A stretch of 64,000 nt of DNA from Candidatus Melainabacteria bacterium (GTDB lineage Bacteria > Cyanobacteriota > Vampirovibrionia > Obscuribacterales > Obscuribacteraceae), in contig CP064963.1 of NCBI GenBank assembly GCA_016699165.1, positions 4,774,001-4,838,000 on the forward strand. Direction: 5' to 3'. Positions 26,852-34,005 of the stretch are shown here, piece after piece. The position numbers and the translations under genes were made by a program. Numbering within the stretch: position 1 is the first letter of the stretch; each line of letters starts with the position of its first letter. Below the pieces are notes generated by a model. It saw only the letters and a list, made by a program, of their open reading frames with translations, ran no database searches and had not been told where the DNA came from.

Positions 26852-27340
26852 ATGTCTATTACAAGATTCATTGTCACTTTTATGATCTTATGTGGGACTA
26901 TCGCTCCACTTCATGCTGGAGAATCGAAAGTAAAGTCTAGCCAAATTCCAGACATAATTCGACCAGCAATCGAGCAAATCAAAGACTCCAAGACACCAGT
27001 GATGCTACCAGTATGGTTGCCATCTAACTGTAAAGGACCGATTGGAACGGGCACTGGTCCCTTTCAAGATGGTTATGAAATCTGGCTTGGTACATGTAGC
27101 GCCGACACAACTCTTTTTGTAAGTGGTGGCAAAGGTAAGGCGACTAGAACCAAGCGTTCTTTTAAACTAAAAAATGGAAAAACTGCTTATATTCAGAACT
27201 TGAAAGACTTTTGCATGGAATGGTCAGACAAAGAGTGTGTTTATCGCGTGGGATACCCAAGCAGAGGTTCTAAGAGCGACATTGAGATTTTGTGTAAAAT
27301 CGCAGATTCTATGAAACTGGTTTCTGTGGCTGCGAATTAG
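26852..27340 (+). CDS. Small secreted protein of unknown function
   Basis: 162 residues. A signal peptide (ITRFIVTFMILCGTIAPLHA) precedes a mature domain with four Cys (CKGPIG, GTCSAD, FCMEW, ECVYRVGYP) plus a fifth near the end, suggesting disulfides in the periplasm. GAGGAGACGCG lies before the ATG, an excellent ribosome-binding site. It is 29 bases after the exporter gene and likely in that operon. The 3' end overlaps the convergent MscS gene by 32 bases. No family is recognised. Confidence 0.7.
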   Translation: MSITRFIVTFMILCGTIAPLHAGESKVKSSQIPDIIRPAIEQIKDSKTPVMLPVWLPSNCKGPIGTGTGPFQDGYEIWLGTCSADTTLFVSGGKGKATRTKRSFKLKNGKTAYIQNLKDFCMEWSDKECVYRVGYPSRGSKSDIEILCKIADSMKLVSVAAN

Positions 27341-29018
27341 AAAGCTCCACCGCAAATGGTGGCACCTTATAATCTTTTGGCATATAGTTGAGCGGAATGG
27401 AAGTCAGGTTTCCATCACGCAAGCACAAGTATTGCGGTGACATGATTTCGACTTGTGCTTCGTTGAACTTATCGAGAATTTTAAGATGTAAGTCTGAATA
27501 AACTTGCGGCAATTCGTTTGCAAGCCTTGTAAATGCGTTTATCTCATAAGAGATGTAATAATCGTCCAAAGATGTTTGCAGAACGAACGGTTTGGGTTCA
27601 GCTTCAATACCTGGGCATGAAAGTGCAGCATCTATTAATAGATTTTGTATTTGTTCGTAAGGTGTTTCGTATCCAATAGTGACCGATGTATAAACAGTCA
27701 GTGTGCCGGTTTTTGCATGTACCGAGTAGTTCATTACGTTAGTGTTTAAGATCTGAGCATTAGGAATCGAAACAATTTCGTTTTTAGGTGTTTTAACTCT
27801 GGTGACAAAAAGAGTTTTCTCCACAACGTCTCCTGTGCATTCACCGATTTTTACTCTGTCGCCTAATTTAAAAGCATTAGTGTAAGTGAGCACCGTGCCT
27901 GCCATCACATTACCGACAACGCCAGTTGATCCAAGTGATACCAGTAAGCCTAAGAGTAATCCAACCTGGTTGAATGCAGGCGATCCCCAGCCGGGCATGT
28001 AAGGCAGTGCCACCATTACTGCAATTACGCAAATGAGTCCACGCACAAGTTTGTATGTTGGGACCGCCCAATCGGGATCAAAATCGGCAATGCGAATGGT
28101 CGAATCTTCAATGGCATTGAAAATGAATTGAGCAAAACTGTTTACTAGAAAAGCAATAATCACAATGCCGATTAATGCTAGTGTTTCCGGGATGAAGTCG
28201 ATTACGCCATCGAAAAATGAGTGAATTGGCGCGATTGCGTTTGCAATTATTGCTTTTGATAAATGCCTTGTGCCAGGAAAAAATGACAAACACTGCAGAA
28301 CATATCCTACAATGATAAAAATAATCAGTGCGATTTGTCCAAATCGAACAAGGCTTACGACTAGCTCGTATAACGAGTGCTCGCCTATAAGTTCTGCCTG
28401 TTGTATTTTTATTGCTTTGATTCTATGTCCGCGCCACTCTTTTAGTCTTACAAATAGAGTTGTGGTAAGTCTTGTAACCAGGGCTAGAATAAAGATTAAA
28501 ATCACGCTGCAAAGAATAGTTAATCCAATACTTGTCGCTACTGAGCCGGCATTGACTTTTTCTATACGCTGGGCAAGTGCGTAGCGAATTTTGCCTGCAA
28601 AGTCACGTGCCAGGGCAGAAGGTGAGCTTTGAGCTACTCTTGCATCTTCACCAGATACGGTGGCAATGCGTTCTGTCCCAGATAAAATATCAGTACCTTG
28701 AGCAGTTTCGAGTGTTTGAATTGAGTTGATATCAAAATCAGATTTTTCAGACAACAGGCGTAATGTGTTTGACGTGCGCTCGGCCCTTTCAAGGGGTGTC
28801 TTTCCATCAAAATTGGCATAGAAAACAAAAAGTCGCTTTCCGTTGACGACAACTGCAGCACCTTCATGTTGTGTGTTTGTTTGCGCTGGAGCCTGCGCCG
28901 GATCCAGAGCCTGCGCCGGAGCTGGTGCTTGGGCGTGCGCTTCAGGCGCGACGAGCAAACAAGAAAAAATTACAGTAAGAAAGCCGATACCAGCTGCGAG
29001 TCTGGACATTTTGGTCAT
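27309..29018 (-). CDS. MscS-family mechanosensitive channel with periplasmic Ala/Pro/Gln linker
   Basis: 569 residues from ATG 29018 (a frame from 29036 exists; the later start gives a cleaner signal peptide, MTKMSRLAAGIGFLTVIFS to EAHAQ). A low-complexity APAQALDPAQAPAQ segment follows, then an extracytoplasmic region, four to five TM helices and the MscS pore and beta domain: GLLVSLGSTGVVGNVMAGTV, KLGDRVKIGECTGDVVEKTL, PNAQILNTNVMNYS. Such channels open under membrane tension to release solutes in hypo-osmotic shock. The extra N-terminal module (VVVNGKRLFVFYANFDGKTP) resembles regulated larger MscS relatives. Confidence 0.85.
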   Translation of the reverse strand: MTKMSRLAAGIGFLTVIFSCLLVAPEAHAQAPAPAQALDPAQAPAQTNTQHEGAAVVVNGKRLFVFYANFDGKTPLERAERTSNTLRLLSEKSDFDINSIQTLETAQGTDILSGTERIATVSGEDARVAQSSPSALARDFAGKIRYALAQRIEKVNAGSVATSIGLTILCSVILIFILALVTRLTTTLFVRLKEWRGHRIKAIKIQQAELIGEHSLYELVVSLVRFGQIALIIFIIVGYVLQCLSFFPGTRHLSKAIIANAIAPIHSFFDGVIDFIPETLALIGIVIIAFLVNSFAQFIFNAIEDSTIRIADFDPDWAVPTYKLVRGLICVIAVMVALPYMPGWGSPAFNQVGLLLGLLVSLGSTGVVGNVMAGTVLTYTNAFKLGDRVKIGECTGDVVEKTLFVTRVKTPKNEIVSIPNAQILNTNVMNYSVHAKTGTLTVYTSVTIGYETPYEQIQNLLIDAALSCPGIEAEPKPFVLQTSLDDYYISYEINAFTRLANELPQVYSDLHLKILDKFNEAQVEIMSPQYLCLRDGNLTSIPLNYMPKDYKVPPFAVELSNSQPQKPVS

Positions 29019-29099
29019 GACAGATTCCGATCCCATATAGGAGCACTAGTATTTATTTACTGCCACCGCAGACGATTGCAGAATCCCATGACATCTAGA

Positions 29100-29543
29100 T
29101 TAGTCTATGAAGAGTTCGGCTTTGACTTTGAAATGATCGGCCAAGCGCTTGATGTGGTCGATCGTCAATTTCTTTTTACCGTTCAAAACTTCTGAAACTA
29201 TTGATTGAGTCTCGAAAATATGTGGGACCATGTCTCTTTGCTTCAACTCGTGCTGTTGCATGAAAAAACGCACCATTTCTCTACCTTCCGGTTTTTCAAA
29301 TGTGTGAATGGTGGACTCGTAATCTCTGATAAGTAGGGAAAGGACGTCCATGTAGTCGGACTCACCTGGTGAAAGTTTGCCTCTGTTCGAAGCATGAATC
29401 AGTTCTTCGAAGCGAACAAGTGCTTTCTCATTTTGCTCGGAGCTTGTAATTTTTTTTAGAGGAAATTTTTTGACTGCAGCTATGAATTGATAAAGAGCTG
29501 ATTCGCTAGAACTTTTTTTACTTCGCTTTATTCCATTTGTCAT
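29100..29543 (-). CDS. higA: HigA-type antitoxin (HTH)
   Basis: 147 residues from ATG 29543. A frame from 29573 is open, but earlier residues would be encoded inside the toxin frame, so 29543 (or ATG 29552) is more plausible. The C-terminal ~60 residues form a Cro/C1-type helix-turn-helix in the HigA manner (FMQQHELKQRDMVPHIFE, SIVSEVLNGKKKLTIDHIKR, LADHFKVKAELFI); the N-terminal ~85 are helical and typical of longer HigA proteins. It should bind the toxin and repress its own promoter; a matching operator is visible upstream of the toxin gene. The toxin frame preceding it is interrupted, so the antitoxin may be orphaned. Confidence 0.85.
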   Translation of the reverse strand: MTNGIKRSKKSSSESALYQFIAAVKKFPLKKITSSEQNEKALVRFEELIHASNRGKLSPGESDYMDVLSLLIRDYESTIHTFEKPEGREMVRFFMQQHELKQRDMVPHIFETQSIVSEVLNGKKKLTIDHIKRLADHFKVKAELFID

Positions 29544-29811
29544 ATTCTGCATGGGTGAAGATCTCTTTAACATATAATGTTTGCTTTTAATAATTTACGG
29601 CTGCTATCAGTCTAATTTTATTGCCTTTGAGATCGAAGCAATATAGATCCCTGAATGGGATGTAATCTACAGACTTAAAATCGCGCCTTATTTCTTCTAT
29701 GTTTTGCCATTGTGCAATTCGAACAGCAGTCTCCCAAGAACTCAAGGATGTCCGTGAATTAGCATGTTTGCTTTTGAAGGCTTTAATTTGATTAAAACCC
29801 AAAATTAGCAT
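29518..29811 (-). pseudogene. higB: HigB-type mRNA interferase toxin with an in-frame stop
   Basis: The first 74 codons (29811 down to TAA at 29587-29589) match HigB: FKSKHANSRTSLSSWETAVR, WQNIEEIRRDFKSVDYIPF and FDLKGNKIRLIAAVNY. Beyond the TAA the same frame continues for 22 codons with the expected C-terminus, KQTLYVKEIFTHAEYDKWNK, and ends at TAA 29518-29520. The reconstructed length (~97 codons) is that of intact HigB, and the H-A-E-Y-D motif is preserved. Hence a single nonsense change, read-through or sequence error. Without the last 22 residues, which hold the catalytic-region motif, the toxin is probably inactive. Confidence 0.85.
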
Positions 29812-29826
29812 GAAGCCATAATCCCC

Positions 29827-29856
29827 ACTATATCGTTAATCGCGATATTTTGTCAA
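29827..29856 (-). promoter_or_regulatory. Promoter of the higBA locus
   Basis: On the minus strand a consensus -35 TTGACA (plus-strand 29851-29856) is followed after 18 bases by -10 TATAGT (29827-29832), 15 bases upstream of the toxin ATG (29811). Confidence 0.65.
29830..29848. promoter_or_regulatory. Candidate HigA operator inside the higBA promoter
   Basis: ATATCG (29830-29835) and CGATAT (29843-29848) form a perfect inverted repeat with a 7-base spacer, between the -35 and -10 elements and overlapping the -10. This is where an autorepressing antitoxin would bind. Confidence 0.55.
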
Positions 29857-30001
29857 GCGATGTCCAAACCGCAGTCTCATCACAATTCTGGACTGAAATT
29901 GGAATGGTTCGCAATAGATATTGGCTCGAAACAGGCAAGGGCTTGTCGGTTTCGTTCATGATATGATCTGCCAATACGTTATCAATTTCGGGAAAAATGT
30001 A

Positions 30002-32164
30002 ATGACCCAGCCAAGCTATGCTGCCCAAATTGCGCAGGAACTCAAAGTCAATGTCAGTCAAGTCCAGGCAACCCTTGCGCTTTTAGCTGAAGATTGCACT
30101 ATTCCCTTTATCGCCAGATATCGCAAAGAGGCGACTGGGTCTTTAGACGAAGTTGTGGTCGCTGCTATTCGCGACGCTAATGAGCGCATGATTCAGTTTG
30201 ATAAGCGCAAGGCTGCCATCGTCAAATCTTTGACTGAACGCAGTTTGCTCACCGATGAATTGACCAAGAAGATTGACGCCGCAGCAGTCATTACCGAACT
30301 CGAAGATATTTACTTGCCGTATAAACCTAAACGAAAAACTCGCGCTAGTGTCGCTCGTGAAAAAGGTCTAGAGCCGCTTGCCACCGATATCTTTAACTAC
30401 AAAATCAAAGACGTGAACAAAGCTGCCGAAGCATTCATAGATAGAGAAAAAGGCGTAGAAAATATCGAGCAGGCACTCGATGGTGCTTGCGACATCATGG
30501 CTGAGTGGATGAGCGAACACGAACAGCTTCGCAAACAGTTGCGTCAATATTGGGCTAAGAACAGCGTCATTACTTCGACCATGGCCAAAGGCAAAGAGCA
30601 AGAAGGTCAGAAATTCAAAGATTATTTCGATTGGAGCGAGAAAGTTACAGCTGCTCCTTCGCACCGCATTCTTGCAATGTATCGTGGTGAAGCAGAAGAC
30701 ATTTTGAAGATTGCAGTTTATCCTGATTATAAATCTGCATTCGATATGATGCGCAATATTTTCATACAAGGAAAAGGTGAGTGCACCGACCTGATTGAAG
30801 AAACAATTGAAGATGCATACGAAAGACTTTTGTCACCATCTATGGAGTCAGAGCTTCGTGCCGAACTTAAGACTCGAGCAGATGTTGAAGCTATTCGTGT
30901 CTTTACAAAGAACTTGCGCGAATTGCTTATGGCACCACCCCTGGGGCAGGAGTCTATGATTGCACTGGACCCTGGATTTAGAACTGGATGCAAACTTGTT
31001 TGTTTAAGCCCACAGGGCGACTTGCTCAAGCATGATGTTATCTATCCTCACATGGATGGTGCCGGAGCTGGTGCAACTCAATCCAGACTTAAATCTGAGC
31101 AGAAAATACTTGACTTAATCAAAGAGTTTAACGTAACTGCCATTGCCATCGGAAATGGTACCGCCGGACGTGAAACTGAAGAATTCGTTCGCAATGTAGA
31201 TTGGGCGAAACACAAAATTGATATGCCTCAAATCGTGATGGTCAACGAGTCTGGTGCATCAATTTATTCTGCCTCTGAAGTGGCACGCGACGAGTTTCCC
31301 GACTACGACCTCACTGTGCGTGGTGCCGTCTCTATCGGCAGACGCTTGATGGATCCATTGGCTGAACTGGTAAAAATAGATCCTAAATCCATTGGTGTTG
31401 GACAATATCAACACGACGTTGATCAATCGGCATTGCAAGCTAGTCTTGATGACACAGTTATGAGCTGCGTCAACTCTGTAGGTGTAGAGTTAAACACAGC
31501 GAGTAAGCAATTGCTTTCATATGTATCGGGTCTGGGTAATCAGATTGCAGCAAACATAGTTAAATATCGCCAGGAAAATGGTCCCTTCAAATCGAAGGCT
31601 GAGCTTAAGAAAGTGGCTCGTTTAGGTCCTAAAGCTTTTGAGCAAAGTGCTGGCTTCTTGCGCATTCGTGGTGCTAAAAATCCGCTCGATGAAAGCGGTG
31701 TTCACCCGGAAAGTTATAGCGTTGTCGAAGCAATGGCAAAAGACCAAGGTGTCAAACCAGGCGACTTGATGTCTGATACTGAGGCTCGCAAAAAGATTGA
31801 ACTGAAGTTATATGTCAACGATAAAATTGGTTTGCCTACGCTAAACGATATTATGCAAGAGCTTGAAAAGCCAGGTCGTGACCCACGCGCCAAGCTTGAA
31901 GCAATCAAGTTTGCCGAAGGCGTGCATTCTATGAACGATCTAAAAGAAGGTATGAAACTTCCAGGTATCATAACTAACGTCACCGCTTTTGGTGCCTTTG
32001 TAGATGTCGGTGTGCACCAGGATGGACTTGTGCATGTTAGTGAGATTGCAAACAAATTCATTAAAGATCCAAGTGAAGTTGTAACAGTTCAGCAAAAAGT
32101 TCAAGTGACAGTACTTGAAGTGGATGTAGCCCGCAAGCGTATTTCGCTCAGTATGAAACGGTAA
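30002..32164 (+). CDS. tex: Tex-family RNA-binding transcription accessory protein
   Basis: 720 residues from ATG 30002; the frame is open from 29921 but MTQPSYAAQIAQELKVN is the usual Tex start. Domains in order: N-terminal helical (CTIPFIARYRKEATGSLDE), YqgF-like RNase H fold (SMIALDPGFRTGCKLVCLS), helix-hairpin-helix (SYVSGLGNQIAANIVKYRQE) and C-terminal S1 (ITNVTAFGAFVDVGVHQDGL, VHVSEI). The family length (~720-780) fits. Tex binds nucleic acids and influences transcription and toxin expression in some bacteria. The DUF2625 gene starts 3 bases after its stop. Confidence 0.95.
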   Translation: MTQPSYAAQIAQELKVNVSQVQATLALLAEDCTIPFIARYRKEATGSLDEVVVAAIRDANERMIQFDKRKAAIVKSLTERSLLTDELTKKIDAAAVITELEDIYLPYKPKRKTRASVAREKGLEPLATDIFNYKIKDVNKAAEAFIDREKGVENIEQALDGACDIMAEWMSEHEQLRKQLRQYWAKNSVITSTMAKGKEQEGQKFKDYFDWSEKVTAAPSHRILAMYRGEAEDILKIAVYPDYKSAFDMMRNIFIQGKGECTDLIEETIEDAYERLLSPSMESELRAELKTRADVEAIRVFTKNLRELLMAPPLGQESMIALDPGFRTGCKLVCLSPQGDLLKHDVIYPHMDGAGAGATQSRLKSEQKILDLIKEFNVTAIAIGNGTAGRETEEFVRNVDWAKHKIDMPQIVMVNESGASIYSASEVARDEFPDYDLTVRGAVSIGRRLMDPLAELVKIDPKSIGVGQYQHDVDQSALQASLDDTVMSCVNSVGVELNTASKQLLSYVSGLGNQIAANIVKYRQENGPFKSKAELKKVARLGPKAFEQSAGFLRIRGAKNPLDESGVHPESYSVVEAMAKDQGVKPGDLMSDTEARKKIELKLYVNDKIGLPTLNDIMQELEKPGRDPRAKLEAIKFAEGVHSMNDLKEGMKLPGIITNVTAFGAFVDVGVHQDGLVHVSEIANKFIKDPSEVVTVQQKVQVTVLEVDVARKRISLSMKR

Positions 32165-32167
32165 AGA

Positions 32168-32818
32168 ATGAAGCTTAAACCGCTAAAAGAGCTGATTAAT
32201 CTTGAAGAGCCTTGTTGGCCATATATTCAGGAATGGATTAAGTCAGGCAAGAATCATGTAGAAGTTTTACCTCCCTCACCCAAAAAAAGAGATGAAGCTT
32301 TAGTAAAAGCACAGGTTACCACTCGCTCTGCGATGGGCGCGATAATTTATGAAACTGGAGGCATATTAGTCGATCATGGCTGGCTCAGAATTTATGGCTC
32401 GGGGCACGAGCGTCTGGATCGTTCGCTTCCATTTTGGAATGAAGAAGCACACGAGCAGAGCTTATATGAAGTTCCATATTTGCTCATAGCAGATGATGCT
32501 ATAGGTGGTTTCTATGCTCTAGACTACGGATTTTTTGGTGCACCACTAAAGGTATTCTATTACGCTCATGATATCCCAGGATGGGAAAACACTGGACTAA
32601 GTTATTCCGATTTTGTCGGTGGAATGTTTGATGTTGATTTTGTCACTTATTCTGGAGATTTGCGTTGGTCAAGCTGGCAAGAGGATGTCGCAAAATTGAA
32701 GGGAAATGAAGGATTTACTGTCTTTCCCCCATATTGGGCCGAATTCCCAAAAGATAAAGAACGAACACGCGGTGCCGTTCCGGTCAAAGAGTTGTTCACC
32801 CTGACATTGATTCAGTAA
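32168..32818 (+). CDS. DUF2625 family protein
   Basis: 216 residues, cytosolic by appearance. The sequence follows the DUF2625 pattern: KELINLEEPCWPYIQEWI, VEVLPPSPKKRDEALVKAQV, TTRSAMGAIIYETGGILVDH, GWLRIYGSGHERLDRS and a C-terminal FTVFPPYWAEFPK. The function of this family is unknown; many members sit next to housekeeping genes. Co-directional with tex (three-base gap), so probably co-transcribed. It is convergent with the VWA gene, whose stop lies two bases away. Confidence 0.85.
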   Translation: MKLKPLKELINLEEPCWPYIQEWIKSGKNHVEVLPPSPKKRDEALVKAQVTTRSAMGAIIYETGGILVDHGWLRIYGSGHERLDRSLPFWNEEAHEQSLYEVPYLLIADDAIGGFYALDYGFFGAPLKVFYYAHDIPGWENTGLSYSDFVGGMFDVDFVTYSGDLRWSSWQEDVAKLKGNEGFTVFPPYWAEFPKDKERTRGAVPVKELFTLTLIQ

Positions 32819-32820
32819 TT

Positions 32821-34005
32821 TTATGCACGCTGACTGACGATATTCATTTTAGATGCCCATTTATTCAAATCTTGTTTGAGTAAAGCAGCTGCCATCATGT
32901 CTGGAAATAAATCAGGTGTGCAGGCGAAAGTGGGAATATCAAATGATGCAAACGCTGCTGCATTTTTATGATCGTACATTGGCGCACCCTCGTCACTTAG
33001 TGCTAAAAGACAAACTACTTTGGTACCATTTTTAGCAATCTGAGCAGCGCGTTTGAGCATTTCTGCCTGATTGCCACCCTCAAATAAATCAGTAATCATC
33101 ACAAGTACAGTGTCGGTAGGGCGTCGAATAAGAGTCTGACAATGAGCCAATGCCCTATTTATGTCGGTGCCACCACCAAGTTGTGTGCCGAATAATACTT
33201 CAACTGGGTCTTGTAGCATTGGTGTCAAATCCACAACCGATGTATCGAAAACTACCATAGATGTATTCACTGCAGGAATGGACGCAAGCACTGCGGCAAA
33301 TATGCTTGAATAGACTACTGAAGTTGCCATCGAGCCGCTTTGATCTACGCACAAAATTATGTCGGCAAGACTTGAGCGTCTGCGTCCAAAGCCGATGCGA
33401 CGCTCTGGAATAATAGTTTTATATTCCGGTTGATAGTGCTTGAGATTGGCTTTGATAGTGCGGTTCCAATCTATTTCGCTATGGCGAGGTCTGAAATTGC
33501 GTTGCGCTCTGTTCAAAGCTCCCATCACTGCTTGTCTGGTTGGATTGGCTAATTTTTTCATCAGTTCGTCGACAACTTTACGTACAACTTGTCGTGCTGT
33601 GTCTTTGGTCTTATTGGGCATCGCTCGCCCAAGTGATATCAGAGTTGAAACTAAGTGAACATCTGCTTCAACTGAAGCTAAAAGTTCGGGCTCAAGCAGC
33701 ATCTTTTGAATTTTAAGGCGCTCAAGTGCGTCTTTTTGCATCACTTGCACAACGGTAGTTGGAAAATAAGTTCGGATATCGCCAAGCCAACGAGCAATTT
33801 TTGGTGCCGACGATCCAAGCCCAGCATTACCGCTTTGCGCTCTATCAGGTTTTGTATCTTCCACTTGAGCGTCATACAAAGCTGACAGTGCACCGTCTAT
33901 GCGACCGTCGTCGCTGGTTAATTGAATGCCAATGCCGTCACACTGATTAGATCCTAGAATAAGGCGCCAGCGTCTGAGACGTTCGTCACTATCTATGGTG
34001 CTCAT
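32821..34005 (-). CDS. VWA (CoxE-like) protein of the SWIM/DUF5691/MoxR/DUF5682/VWA cluster
   Basis: 394 residues. The C-terminal half is a von Willebrand A domain with a full metal-ion-dependent adhesion site: DQSGSM (Asp221, Ser223, Ser225), Thr280 in GGGTDINRAL and Asp306 in MITDLFEGG. The N-terminal ~200 residues are helical, with an Arg-rich RPRHSEIDWNRTIKANLKHY, then ERRIGFGRRR lead-in typical of CoxE-like proteins. VWA proteins pair with MoxR AAA+ ATPases, which remodel targets presented by the VWA partner. The start overlaps the stop of the DUF5682 gene (ATGA), and GGGAGAG lies upstream. Confidence 0.88.
   Translation of the reverse strand: MSTIDSDERLRRWRLILGSNQCDGIGIQLTSDDGRIDGALSALYDAQVEDTKPDRAQSGNAGLGSSAPKIARWLGDIRTYFPTTVVQVMQKDALERLKIQKMLLEPELLASVEADVHLVSTLISLGRAMPNKTKDTARQVVRKVVDELMKKLANPTRQAVMGALNRAQRNFRPRHSEIDWNRTIKANLKHYQPEYKTIIPERRIGFGRRRSSLADIILCVDQSGSMATSVVYSSIFAAVLASIPAVNTSMVVFDTSVVDLTPMLQDPVEVLFGTQLGGGTDINRALAHCQTLIRRPTDTVLVMITDLFEGGNQAEMLKRAAQIAKNGTKVVCLLALSDEGAPMYDHKNAAAFASFDIPTFACTPDLFPDMMAAALLKQDLNKWASKMNIVSQRA

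Noticed and set aside
28880..28935. Short tandem repeat GAGCCTGCGCCGGA within the MscS gene
   Set aside because: It encodes the low-complexity Ala/Pro/Gln linker and is explained by that; not a separate element.
29828..30061. Minus-strand frame of 77 codons overlapping the start of tex
   Set aside because: It is antisense to the conserved tex N-terminus and crosses the higBA promoter; no family resemblance.
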